From Actinoplanes teichomyceticus ATCC 31121 (GTDB lineage: Bacteria > Actinomycetota > Actinomycetes > Mycobacteriales > Micromonosporaceae): DNA of 64,000 bases. The notes under the pieces are model-generated. The model made no database searches, had not been told where the DNA came from, and saw nothing but the letters and a program-made list of their open reading frames with translations. Positions within the stretch are counted from its first letter, which is position 1. Each line of letters starts with the position of its first letter. Location of the stretch: contig NZ_CP023865.1 of assembly GCF_003711105.1 (NCBI RefSeq), positions 7,175,001 through 7,239,000 on the forward strand. Direction: 5' to 3'. This document shows, one piece after another, positions 44,220-54,124 of this stretch. The position numbers were made by a program, and so were the translations under genes.

Positions 44220-44269
44220 TAGGTGCGAATAATCAGCACGAGGCGGGTCACGGTTGCCAAGCATGCCAT
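44219..44269 (-). CDS. Branched-chain leader peptide of cimA
   Basis: A 16-residue ORF, MACLATVTRLVLIIRT, whose codons Leu-Val-Leu-Ile-Ile (44228-44242) run together shortly before the stop, followed by a hairpin and a strong intrinsic terminator in front of cimA. This would attenuate cimA when charged Leu/Val/Ile tRNAs are abundant. A GTG at 44251 could be an alternative start. Confidence 0.8.
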   Translation of the reverse strand: MACLATVTRLVLIIRT

Positions 44270-44343
44270 GCGGGCGTGCGGATGAGACCCGAAATCCAAT
44301 ACCTGAGACGGTAGGGTGACCCGTCCGGGGGTATGGGGCGGTG

Positions 44344-44595
44344 ATGAGCGACTCACGGGACGACTTCCCGCAGAACGATCCGGACCGGGCCGGCGGTCTG
44401 GTCAGCGACGCGCAGGGCGAGTTCGTCAAGCAGCATCCCGGTGGCGCGTTCGACCCGAGAGCGTTCCGGCCCGGCAGCCACCCGGAGGCCGCGCCGGGGA
44501 CGGGCGGCGCACGCGACGACGAGGCGACGCCGGGTCCCCCGATGGACGGCGAGCGGATGGCCGCGCCGGGGCGGGAGATCGACAAAGCCGGGTAG
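44344..44595 (+). CDS. Small hydrophilic protein of unknown function
   Basis: An 83-residue protein rich in Asp, Gly, Pro and Arg, predicted disordered: MSDSRDDFPQNDPDRAGG start and GREIDKAG end. No family recognised. GTG 44341 is an alternative start. It is divergent from the cimA leader and 26 bases upstream of the phosphatase gene. Confidence 0.5.
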   Translation: MSDSRDDFPQNDPDRAGGLVSDAQGEFVKQHPGGAFDPRAFRPGSHPEAAPGTGGARDDEATPGPPMDGERMAAPGREIDKAG

Positions 44596-44621
44596 GCGGC
44601 GCCACCGACTAGGTTGGTCGC

Positions 44622-45365
44622 GTGGTGGCCGAAGCATATTCACGAAACCTGGCATTCTCCTCGACCTACAACTTCCGCGACGTCGGCGGCTACACCGGCC
44701 TCGACGGCCGCAAGGTGCGCTGGCGCCGGCTGTTCCGGGCGGATTCGCTGCACCGGATCGGCGAGGCCGACGCGGCGGCGTTCACCGCCCTCGGGATCCG
44801 CACCGTGATCGATCTCCGCCGGCCGTTCGAGGTGGAGAAGTTCGGCCGGGTCCACGAGCGGTACGGCCTCGACTATCGCAACCTGGTGCTCAAGCACGTC
44901 GACTGGGACGAGGTCGAGCACCCGGAGGGGACGGCACACGAGCGCTGGCTCGCCGACCGCTACCTGAACTTCGCCGAGGACGGCCGGGAGGGCATCCTGG
45001 ACTCGCTGCGCCTGATCGCCGACCCGGCGGCCGCCCCGGTGGTGGTGCACTGCATGGCCGGGAAGGACCGTACCGGCACGATCTGCGCCCTCACCCTGGC
45101 CCTGCTCGGGGTCGGCGATGCCGACATCGCCGCCGACTACGCCCTGACCACCGAGGCGATGGCGCCGCTGACGAGGTACCTGCTGGAGACCAGCCCGGAG
45201 ACGGTACGCGGCAACGAGCACATGTTCGACTCGCCCCCGGCGGCGATGCGGCTCTTCCTCGACGACCTGCGTGCCCTGCACGGCTCGGTGGAGGGCTACG
45301 CGCACGAGATCGGCCTCACCGGCACCGAGCTCGCCGCCCTGCGCCGCCACCTGCTCACCGACTGA
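44622..45365 (+). CDS. Protein-tyrosine phosphatase, PtpB-like
   Basis: A 247-residue phosphatase with the intact signature VVHCMAGKDRTG (Cys144, Arg150) followed by Thr, the arrangement seen in mycobacterial PtpB and related lipid/tyrosine phosphatases. NFRDVGGYTGLDG at residues 17-29 and RADSLHRIGEAD also match that group. GTG start at 44622. It contrasts with the catalytically dead relative at 16824-17270. Substrate unknown; cytoplasmic as no signal peptide is seen. Confidence 0.88.
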   Translation: MVAEAYSRNLAFSSTYNFRDVGGYTGLDGRKVRWRRLFRADSLHRIGEADAAAFTALGIRTVIDLRRPFEVEKFGRVHERYGLDYRNLVLKHVDWDEVEHPEGTAHERWLADRYLNFAEDGREGILDSLRLIADPAAAPVVVHCMAGKDRTGTICALTLALLGVGDADIAADYALTTEAMAPLTRYLLETSPETVRGNEHMFDSPPAAMRLFLDDLRALHGSVEGYAHEIGLTGTELAALRRHLLTD

Positions 45366-45434
45366 CCGGTTCGCCGCGCCTCCGACTCCCGCCCGGGATC
45401 GCGCCGCGGCCCCGGCAACGCGCCGCGGCCCCGA

Positions 45435-45544
45435 AAGCCCGCCGCGGACCGGGATCGCGCCGCGGACCGGAAGCCCCGCCACGGCTTGGAAGCCCGCCGC
45501 GGACCGGGATCGCGCCGCGGACCGGAAGCCCCGCCACGGCTTGG
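45435..45544. repeat. Exact 55-bp direct repeat after the phosphatase gene
   Basis: A 55-base block beginning AAGCCCGCCGCGGACCGGGA occurs twice head-to-tail (45435-45489 and 45490-45544) with a partial third copy. Each block divides into three ~18-base units with CCGCGGACCGG or CCACGGCTTGG cores. It lies in the 402-base gap 45366-45767, otherwise without a gene. Confidence 0.9.
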
Positions 45545-45767
45545 AAGCGCGCCGCGGGCCGGGAACGGTCCGCGGCGCCGCGCGGGAACGGCACGGGGCG
45601 TGGCCGGGAGGCCTGCGGACGGGAGCCGACCCTTCGTACCCGGAAGGATCGGCGCCCGGGCCGCGGCGGAGCGCGGGCGGACCGCCTCCGGCGACCGTCG
45701 GCCGACCCGGGCGGTCAGCGGGCCCGGATCCGTCCCGCGGCCCGGACCGGCCACCGGGCACGGATCG

Positions 45768-46865
45768 TCAGAGGACTCGGTGCACCCAGCCGAATGGGTC
45801 CTCGGCTTGGCCGCGCTGGATGTCGACGAGCTCCTTGCGCAGACTCATGGTGATCTCGCCGGGCCCGCCGTCGGCGACGGTGAAGTCGCCGTCGAGGCTG
45901 CGGACCGTGCCGATCGGGGTGATCACCGCGGCGGTGCCGCAGGCGAACGCCTCGCGGACCCGGCCGGAGGCGGCGCCCTCGCGCCACTCGGCCAGGCTGA
46001 TCGGGCGCTCCTCGACCCGGCGACCGGCCCGCTCGGCCAGCCTGATCACCGAATCGCGGGTGATGCCGGGCAGGATCGTGCCGGTCAGCGGCGGGGTGAC
46101 CAGGGTGCCGTCGTCGAGCACCAGGAAGACGTTCATCCCGCCGAGCTCGTCGATGTACCTACGCTCCACCGCGTCCAGGTAGACGACCTGGTCGCAGCCG
46201 TGCTCGATGGCCTCGGCCTGGGCCGAGAGGCCGGCCGCGTAGTTGCCGCCGCACTTGGCCGCGCCGGTGCCGCCGGGCGCCGCGCGGGTGTAGTCCGGGG
46301 TGACCCAGACCGACACCGGCTTGACGCCGCCGGAGAAGTACGCCCCGACCGGGGACGCGATCACCAGGTAGAGGTACTCCCGCGCGGGGCGGACGCCGAG
46401 GAAGACCTCGCTGGCGTAGGCGAACGGCCGCAGGTAGAGGCTGCCGTCCTCGCCGCCCGGGATCCATGCCCGGTCGATCGAGATGAGCTCGTGCAGCGAC
46501 TTGAGGAAGATCTCCTCCGGCAGCGACGGCATGGCCATCCGCTGGGCGGAGGCGACGAACCGGGCGGCGTTCGCGTCCGGGCGGAACATCGCGACGCCGC
46601 CGTCCGGCAGCGTGTACGCCTTCAGGCCCTCGAAGATCTCCTGGGCGTAGTGCAGCACGGCGCTGGCCGGGTCCATCGGGATCGGGGCGCGGGCCTCCAC
46701 CCGGGGCTCGTACCAGCCCTTACCGTCGGCGTAGCGCACAGTGACCATGTGGTCGGTGAAGATCCGGCCGAACCCCGGGTTGGCCAGCATCGCGGCACGG
46801 TCGGCGTCACCCACGGGCGCCGGGTTGGGACGGATCTCGAATTCGAGGCTGTCACCACCGCTCAT
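45768..46865 (-). CDS. ilvE: Branched-chain amino acid aminotransferase
   Basis: Last step of Ile, Val and Leu synthesis. The 365-residue fold-type IV PLP enzyme has VLHYAQEIFEGLKAY, SLYLRPFAYASE, the PLP-Lys segment GTGAAKCGGNYAAGL (Lys in AAKCGGNY), and YIDELGGMNVFLV. ATG 46865 is preferred over the adjoining GTG 46868. It is preceded by its own predicted promoter. Confidence 0.96.
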   Translation of the reverse strand: MSGGDSLEFEIRPNPAPVGDADRAAMLANPGFGRIFTDHMVTVRYADGKGWYEPRVEARAPIPMDPASAVLHYAQEIFEGLKAYTLPDGGVAMFRPDANAARFVASAQRMAMPSLPEEIFLKSLHELISIDRAWIPGGEDGSLYLRPFAYASEVFLGVRPAREYLYLVIASPVGAYFSGGVKPVSVWVTPDYTRAAPGGTGAAKCGGNYAAGLSAQAEAIEHGCDQVVYLDAVERRYIDELGGMNVFLVLDDGTLVTPPLTGTILPGITRDSVIRLAERAGRRVEERPISLAEWREGAASGRVREAFACGTAAVITPIGTVRSLDGDFTVADGGPGEITMSLRKELVDIQRGQAEDPFGWVHRVL

Positions 46866-46928
46866 CACAACAGGACCTGCTTTCTGCGGAGAACAAGCAT
46901 GCGAGGGGGCACCCGTAGTGCGCCCATG

Positions 46929-46956
46929 AATCTACCCCGAACGGTCGTTAAAACAA
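46929..46956 (-). promoter_or_regulatory. Likely ilvE promoter
   Basis: On the minus strand TTGTTT (46956-46951) and TAGATT (46934-46929) are 16 bases apart, a good housekeeping-sigma match. About 60 bases separate it from the ilvE start. Confidence 0.5.
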
Positions 46957-46991
46957 TGACCGCGGGGCTTGGTGGAGGATCGCCGCAGGCG

Positions 46992-48023
46992 TCAGAGCGC
47001 GGCGGCGACCCGGTCGCCGACCTCGGCGGTACGCAGCGGCGCGCCCGGCGTGCGGGACGCGACCTCGGCCGCGACCGCCTCGGTTACTCGCCGTGCCTCG
47101 TCGTGGCGGCCCAGGTGCTCCAGCAGCAGGGCGGCGGAGAGGATCGCGGCGGCCGGGTCGGCGATGCCCTGCCCGGCGATGTCCGGCGCGGAGCCGTGCA
47201 CCGGCTCGAAGGTCGACGGGTACTTGCGCTCGGGGTTGACCGACCCGCTGGCGGCCATGCCGATGCCACCGGTGACCGCGGCGGCGATGTCGGTGAGGAT
47301 GTCGCCGAACAGGTTGTCGGTGACGATCACGTCGTACCGCTGCGGGTTGCTGACCATGAACATGCTGGCCGCGTCGATGTGCTGGTACTCCGTGGTGACC
47401 TCGGGGTACTCCGCGGCGACGGCGGCGAACGAGCGCGACCACAGGCTGCCGGCGTGGGTCAGCACGTTGGTCTTGTGCACCAGGGTCACGTGGTGGCGGT
47501 CGCGGCGCTGGGCGCGGTCGAACGCGTCCCGGATCACCCGCTCGACGCCGTGCCGGGTGTTCAGGCTCTCCTCGGTGGCGATCTCGGCGGGGGTGTCCCG
47601 GTGCAGGACGCCGCCGGCGCCGACGTAGAGCCCCTCGGTGCCCTCCCGGACCACGACCATGTCGATCTCACCGGGCTTCACGCCGGCCAGCGGGCTGGTG
47701 GTGCCCGGCCACAGCTTGGAGGGGCGCAGGTTCACGTACTGGTCGAAGTCGAAGCGGAGCTTCAGCAGCAGGCCGCGCTCCAGCACGCCGGGCGGGACGC
47801 TCGGGTCGCCGATCGCGCCCAGCAGGATCGCGTCGTGGCCGGCCAGCTCCTCCTGCACCGACTGGGGCAGCACCTCGCCGGTGCGGTGGTAGAGGCGGGC
47901 GCCCAGGTCGTACTCGTGGTAGTCGACGCCGGGGAGGACCGCGTCGATCACCTTGCGGGCCTGCGCGGTCACCTCGGTACCGATGCCGTCGCCGGCCACC
48001 ACCGCGATCCGCGCCACGCTCAC
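46992..48023 (-). CDS. leuB: 3-isopropylmalate dehydrogenase
   Basis: Oxidative decarboxylation in leucine synthesis and, with cimA, of 3-methylmalate to 2-oxobutyrate. The 343-residue protein shows [58 protein letters not shown] and the C-terminal [19 protein letters not shown] 48023 with GGGGAG 5 bases upstream is chosen; the open frame begins 12 codons earlier. A long structured leader precedes it. Confidence 0.95.
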   Translation of the reverse strand: MSVARIAVVAGDGIGTEVTAQARKVIDAVLPGVDYHEYDLGARLYHRTGEVLPQSVQEELAGHDAILLGAIGDPSVPPGVLERGLLLKLRFDFDQYVNLRPSKLWPGTTSPLAGVKPGEIDMVVVREGTEGLYVGAGGVLHRDTPAEIATEESLNTRHGVERVIRDAFDRAQRRDRHHVTLVHKTNVLTHAGSLWSRSFAAVAAEYPEVTTEYQHIDAASMFMVSNPQRYDVIVTDNLFGDILTDIAAAVTGGIGMAASGSVNPERKYPSTFEPVHGSAPDIAGQGIADPAAAILSAALLLEHLGRHDEARRVTEAVAAEVASRTPGAPLRTAEVGDRVAAAL

Positions 48024-48124
48024 GTCGACTCCCCACACACGTCCGGACAACCAACACACACGGTAGCGCCTGGTCCCGAAACACGGAACGCAGATCCCAT
48101 TCTATGAACATCCCCGGACGCGAA

Positions 48125-48267
48125 CAGCCCCCGCACCGCGGCAAACGGTCACGGGGGCTGCAGCGACGAGTACGCGTGGCTCGGTCCCGCCAGAATCCAG
48201 CCGCCCGCCCCGGGGCGGAGCGCGTCACCCGAAGACGCGCCCACCGCCAGGACGTGCGGCTGGGACC
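48125..48267 (-). promoter_or_regulatory. Structured leader upstream of leuB
   Basis: The 341-base gap 48024-48364 contains, on the minus strand, a composite stem: GGTCCC+AGCCGC (48267-48256) pairs with GCGGCT (48204-48199) and, past a 10-base bulge, GGGACC (48188-48183), enclosing a GCGTC/GACGC hairpin and a GGGCGG-rich one. Downstream, CAGCCCCCG/CGGGGGCTG (48125-48160) could be a terminator-like hairpin. A short ORF MRLARH lies just upstream. No known riboswitch matched; other than this I see nothing in the gap. Confidence 0.4.
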
Positions 48268-48364
48268 AACGCTAGCGATGCGGACTAATGACGCGCAAGA
48301 CGCATCCCCGCGTGTCGGCCCACGGTTTCTCAACCTGGGGCTGCGGTGATGGCACCATGCGCCG

Positions 48365-48727
48365 GTGAGCTTCGACCTAGTGGTGTGGGCGATGGACCCC
48401 GCGGCGGCGCCGGACGAGGTGCGCGCCGCCAACGCGCGGTGCGCCGAGGGCGTACACCCACGGCGCCCGGCCGACCCCCGCGTCGTCGCCTTCTACGACG
48501 CTCTGACCAGCACCTACCCGGATCGTGGACCGCGCGCGAAAGCGCCCGGCTCGCCGTGGGCCAGCGCGCCGCTGCACGCCGCCGCCGACCACATCCAGAT
48601 GCGGCTGGACGAGAACTGCCCGGACGTGGTGCTGGAGACGATCGAACGGCTGGCCGCCGAGCTGAACCTCGACCTGCTCGATCTGCAGGACGGCACGGTG
48701 TACCGGCCACCGGCCCGGACCCGCTGA
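48365..48727 (+). CDS. Conserved hypothetical protein
   Basis: A 120-residue acidic protein: FDLVVWAMDPAAAPDEVRAAN, VVAFYDALTSTYPD, SPWASAPLHAAADHIQMRLD and LLDLQDGTVYRPP. It resembles small actinobacterial hypotheticals often found with toxin-immunity or housekeeping genes, but I cannot assign a role. GTG at 48365; the stop abuts serA with no gap. Confidence 0.6.
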   Translation: MSFDLVVWAMDPAAAPDEVRAANARCAEGVHPRRPADPRVVAFYDALTSTYPDRGPRAKAPGSPWASAPLHAAADHIQMRLDENCPDVVLETIERLAAELNLDLLDLQDGTVYRPPARTR

Positions 48728-50302
48728 TCAGTCCGCGCGCAGGTCGACGGTCGCCGCCGCGTCCGAGCCGATCTCCGCGGCGACCGTGGCCAGCAGCGCC
48801 GGATCGACGCCGGAGTCGACGGTCAGCGTCATCAGCGCCTCGCCGCCGGCCGCCCGCCGGGCCACCTGCATCGCCGCGATGTTGACGCCGGCCCGGCCCA
48901 GCACGGTGCCGATCCGGCCGACCACACCGGGACGGTCCCGGTAGCGGAGGAACAGCAGCACGCCGTCGGCCGGCAGGTCCAGCTCGAAGCCGTCCACCTC
49001 GACGAGCTTGCCGGCGGCCCCGGCCACCGCGACGGTGCTGCCGTCCGCCAGCGCGCCGCGCACCACGATCAGGGACGCGTGCTCGCCGGCGTCCTCCGAC
49101 GTCGCCAGCTCCACCGCGACGCCCCGGTCGGCGGCCATCCGCGGCGCGTTCACATAGGTCACCCGCTCGGCCACCACCGAGGCGAACAGCCCCTTCGTGG
49201 TGGCCAGCCGGAGCACCGCGACGTCGTGCGCGGCCACCTCGCCGCGCACCTCGACGGTCACCCGGGCGGCCACGCCGCCGGCCACCGCGGTGAACACCCG
49301 GCCCAGCTTCTCGGCCAGCGGCAGCAGCGGGCGCACGTCCTCGTCCACCGCGCCGCCGGCCCGCACGTTCACCGCCTCCGGCACGAACTCGCCGCGCAAC
49401 GCCAGGCGCACGCTGCGCGCCACCGCCAGCCCGGCCTTGTCCTGCGCCTCGACCGTGGAGGCGCCCAGGTGCGGGGTGACCGTCACGGTGTCGAAGGCGA
49501 ACAGCGGCGACGAGGTGAGCGGCTCGGTCTCGAAGACGTCCAGCCCGGCCGCGGCCACCCGGCCGGCGGCGATGGCCTCGGCGAGGGCGCGCTCGTCGAC
49601 CAGACCGCCGCGGGCCGCGTTCACGATCCGCACCCCGGGCTTGGCCACGGCCAGCTCCTTCTCGCCGATCAGGCCGACCGTCTCCGGGGTACGCGGCAGG
49701 TGCACCGAGATGAAGTCGCTCTGCCGGATCAGCTCGTCCAGGCTCACCAGCCGCACCCCGAGCTGCGCCGCCCGGGCCGGCTGCACGTACGGGTCGTACG
49801 CGATCAGGTTCGTGCCGAAGGCGGCCATCCGCTGAGCCACGAGCACCCCGATGCGGCCGAGCCCGACCACTCCGACGGTCTTGCCGTACACCTCCACCCC
49901 GGTGAACGCGGACCGCAGCCAGTGCCCCGCCTTCAGCGCCGCGCTGGCGCTCGCGGTGTGCCGGGCGGTGGCCAGCAGCAGCGCCACCGCCTGCTCCGCA
50001 GCCGAGATGATGTTGCTGGTCGGAGCGTTGACCACCAGCACGCCGCGCTCGGTCGCGGCCGGGATGTCGACGTTGTCCAGGCCCACCCCGGCCCGCGCCA
50101 CGACGCGCAGGCGGGGCGCGGCCCGCAGGGCCTCGGCGTCGATCCGGGTGGCGCTGCGGACGATCACCGCCTCGGCCTCTTCCAGGGCGCTCAGCAGCGC
50201 CGGCCGGTCCGTGCCATCCACCTGCCGGACGTCGAAGTCCGTGGTGAGCACGTCAGTCGCGGCGGGCGCCAATTCCTCGGTTACCAGGACGACGGAAGTC
50301 AT
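48728..50302 (-). CDS. serA: D-3-phosphoglycerate dehydrogenase
   Basis: First step of serine synthesis. The 524-residue long-form enzyme has a Rossmann-type dehydrogenase half (GLGRIGVLVAQRMAAFG; VNAARGGLVDERALAEA), an intervening domain (about residues 320-450) and a C-terminal ACT domain (LRYRDRPGVVGRIGTVLGRAGVNIAAMQV) for serine feedback. ATG at 50302 with GGAGG just upstream; the frame extension of 20 residues is rejected. Confidence 0.95.
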   Translation of the reverse strand: MTSVVLVTEELAPAATDVLTTDFDVRQVDGTDRPALLSALEEAEAVIVRSATRIDAEALRAAPRLRVVARAGVGLDNVDIPAATERGVLVVNAPTSNIISAAEQAVALLLATARHTASASAALKAGHWLRSAFTGVEVYGKTVGVVGLGRIGVLVAQRMAAFGTNLIAYDPYVQPARAAQLGVRLVSLDELIRQSDFISVHLPRTPETVGLIGEKELAVAKPGVRIVNAARGGLVDERALAEAIAAGRVAAAGLDVFETEPLTSSPLFAFDTVTVTPHLGASTVEAQDKAGLAVARSVRLALRGEFVPEAVNVRAGGAVDEDVRPLLPLAEKLGRVFTAVAGGVAARVTVEVRGEVAAHDVAVLRLATTKGLFASVVAERVTYVNAPRMAADRGVAVELATSEDAGEHASLIVVRGALADGSTVAVAGAAGKLVEVDGFELDLPADGVLLFLRYRDRPGVVGRIGTVLGRAGVNIAAMQVARRAAGGEALMTLTVDSGVDPALLATVAAEIGSDAAATVDLRAD

Positions 50303-50438
50303 GGCCCTCCATCCGGGTCGTCGGCATTGACGGACTCGAATGGTACGGACGGAACGGCCCAACGGTTCGGTTCACTCACGCGCCGGCGCCGGATCGGCCC
50401 GGCTCCCGGCGCCGCCGAAAGCCGCGCCCGGGCACGCG

Positions 50439-50467
50439 AAAAGCCGGGATGGCGCAGCCATCCCGGC
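50439..50467 (-). terminator. Intrinsic terminator of ilvBNC
   Basis: Minus strand GCCGGGATGG/CCATCCCGGC, a 10-bp stem with a 5-base loop, followed by TTTTCG, 21 bases after the ilvC stop. It separates ilvC from serA. Confidence 0.9.
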
Positions 50468-50488
50468 ATCGCGTACCGCCGTTACCGC

Positions 50489-52061
<1,573 letters not shown>

Positions 52062-52152
52062 CTGAGCTCTCCTTCGTCATGTCCTTCTGGGCCTCGCGTG
52101 CGAGACCGTCCGTCCGCGGCGGGTGGACGCCGCTCGGTGCGGGCGGCCATGA

Positions 52153-53982
52153 CTAGAGGTCGTCCTCGTCGAACGTGGGGCGCACGTCCCGGGCGAACAT
52201 GATCTCGTCGTTGCTGGTGCCGGCCGCGACCATCGGCCACACCATGGCGTCCTTGCCGACCGTGAAGTCGATGACCACCGGAGCGTCGTTGATCTCCATG
52301 GCCTGCTTGATCACCTTGTCCACGTCCGCCTTCGACTCGCAGCGCAGGCCGATGCAGCCGAGCGCCTCGGCCAGCTTCACGAAGTCCGGGATCCGGTGCT
52401 TGTGCGTGCCCAGCTCGGTGTTGGAGTAGCGGCCGTCGTAGAACAGCGTCTGCCACTGCCGGACCATGCCCAGGTTGCCGTTGTTGATCACGGCGACCTT
52501 GATCGGGATGCCCTCCAGCGCGCAGGTGGCCAGCTCCTGGTTGGTCATCTGGAAACAGCCGTCGCCGTCGATCGCCCAGACCGCGGTGTCCGGCCGGCCC
52601 ACCTTGGCGCCCATCGCGGCCGGGACCGCGTAGCCCATCGTGCCGGCGCCGCCCGAGTTGAGCCAGGTGCCCGGCTTCTCGTACTTGATGAACTGCGACG
52701 CCCACATCTGGTGCTGCCCGACGCCGGCGCAGTAGACCGCCTCCGGGCCGACCAGCTCGCCGATCCGCTCGATCACGTACTGCGGGGCCAGGGTGCCGTC
52801 GGTCGGCTCCTCGTAGCCCAGCGGGTACCGCTCCCGCAGGTCGTTGAGCGTGGTCCACCACGCGGAGTACTGCTCGACGCCGCCGGCGGTGGCCGACACC
52901 GCGGCGATCAGCTCGTCGATCACGTGCCGCGCGTCACCGACGATCGGGACGTCGGCGTGCCGGTTCTTGCCGATCTCCGCCGGGTCGATGTCGGCGTGCA
53001 CGACCTTGGCGTCCGGCGCGAACGAGTCCAGCCTGCCGGTCACCCGGTCGTCGAAGCGGGCACCCAGGGTGACCAGCAGGTCCGCCTTCTGCAGGGCGTA
53101 CACCGCCGGGACGGTGCCGTGCATGCCGGGCATCCCGAGGTGCTGCGGGTGCGAGTCGGGGAACGCGCCGATCGCCATCAGCGTGGTGACCACCGGCATC
53201 CCGGTCAGCTCGGCGAGCTTGCGCAGCCCGTCGGTGGCGCCGGCCTTCAGGACGCCGCCGCCGACGTACAGCACCGGACGCTTGGCCGCCGCGATCAGCC
53301 GGGCCGCCTCGCGGATCTGCTTGCCGTGCGGGTGCAGGGTCGGCCGGTACCCGGGCAGGTCCAGCGTCGGCGGCCACTGGAACGTGGTCTGCGCCTGCAG
53401 CACGTCCTTCGGGATGTCGACCAGCACCGGGCCGGGCCGGCCGGTGATCGCCAGGTGGAACGCCTCGGCGACGATCCGGGGCAGCTCCTCGGCGGTCTGG
53501 ACGAGGAAGTTGTGCTTCGTGATCGGCAGGGTGATGCCCTGGATGTCGGCCTCCTGGAAGGCGTCCGTGCCGATCGCCGGACGGGCCACCTGGCCGGTGA
53601 TCGCGACGATCGGCACCGAGTCCATGTACGCGTCCGCGATCGGCGTGACCAGGTTGGTCGCACCCGGGCCACTGGTCGCGATGCAGACCCCGACCTTGCC
53701 GGTGGCCTGCGCGTACCCGGTGGCGGCGTGCCCCGCGCCCTGCTCGTGCCGGACCAGGATGTGCCGGACCTTGGAGTCGAACAGCGGGTCGTACGCCGGC
53801 AGGATGGCCCCGCCGGGAATGCCGAAAGCGACCTCCACGCCCAGCGCCTCGAGCGACCGGACGAGCGCGCCGGCGCCCGTCGTCGCTACCGGAGCCGTCG
53901 CGGCCGGAGAGGTGTTCGCGGCCGCCGCGACGGTGGCCGGAGTGACTCGATGGGCGAGGGTTTCAGGCGTGGGTCTCGTCAT
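52153..53982 (-). CDS. ilvB: Acetolactate synthase large (catalytic) subunit
   Basis: ThDP- and FAD-dependent synthase joining pyruvate with pyruvate or 2-oxobutyrate. The 609 residues have [32 protein letters not shown] with the catalytic Glu, [19 protein letters not shown], and the ThDP motif [21 protein letters not shown] disordered N-terminal about 35 residues precede the domain. It is preceded by a Val-Leu-Ile attenuator. Confidence 0.97.
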   Translation of the reverse strand: MTRPTPETLAHRVTPATVAAAANTSPAATAPVATTGAGALVRSLEALGVEVAFGIPGGAILPAYDPLFDSKVRHILVRHEQGAGHAATGYAQATGKVGVCIATSGPGATNLVTPIADAYMDSVPIVAITGQVARPAIGTDAFQEADIQGITLPITKHNFLVQTAEELPRIVAEAFHLAITGRPGPVLVDIPKDVLQAQTTFQWPPTLDLPGYRPTLHPHGKQIREAARLIAAAKRPVLYVGGGVLKAGATDGLRKLAELTGMPVVTTLMAIGAFPDSHPQHLGMPGMHGTVPAVYALQKADLLVTLGARFDDRVTGRLDSFAPDAKVVHADIDPAEIGKNRHADVPIVGDARHVIDELIAAVSATAGGVEQYSAWWTTLNDLRERYPLGYEEPTDGTLAPQYVIERIGELVGPEAVYCAGVGQHQMWASQFIKYEKPGTWLNSGGAGTMGYAVPAAMGAKVGRPDTAVWAIDGDGCFQMTNQELATCALEGIPIKVAVINNGNLGMVRQWQTLFYDGRYSNTELGTHKHRIPDFVKLAEALGCIGLRCESKADVDKVIKQAMEINDAPVVIDFTVGKDAMVWPMVAAGTSNDEIMFARDVRPTFDEDDL

Positions 53983-54027
53983 GGCTATTCAGACCTTTTC
54001 GGGTTGGACGTCCGGTACTTGAGCAAC

Positions 54028-54058
54028 AAAAAAGGCCCTCGTGCAGAAGCACGGGACC
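54028..54058 (-). terminator. Attenuator terminator before ilvB
   Basis: Minus strand GGTCCCGTGC/GCACGAGGGCC, 10 pairs with a bulged A and one G-U, TTCT loop, followed by TTTTTTG. It lies 32 bases past the leader stop and about 45 bases before the ilvB ATG. Confidence 0.9.
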
Positions 54059-54060
54059 TA

Positions 54061-54090
54061 GCGCACCCTCCCTGGATCCGGAGAGTGCGC
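54061..54090 (-). promoter_or_regulatory. Pause hairpin of the ilvB attenuator
   Basis: Directly after the leader stop, GCGCACTCTCC pairs with GGGAGGGTGCGC (11 bp, one G-U) around an 8-base loop. A ribosome stalled at the Val-Leu-Ile codons would block it and free sequence able to disturb the terminator. Confidence 0.65.
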
Positions 54091-54120
54091 TCAGATAAGT
54101 ACTCGGGACGCGAAGCACAT
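54091..54120 (-). CDS. Val-Leu-Ile leader peptide of ilvB
   Basis: A nine-residue ORF, MCFASRVLI, ending in Val-Leu-Ile codons (GTA CTT ATC) and a TGA, followed at once by a hairpin and an intrinsic terminator. A promoter placed 6 bases upstream suggests a leaderless transcript beginning at this ATG. This matches the known ilvBNC attenuator design of actinobacteria. Confidence 0.85.
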   Translation of the reverse strand: MCFASRVLI

Positions 54121-54124
54121 GCGG

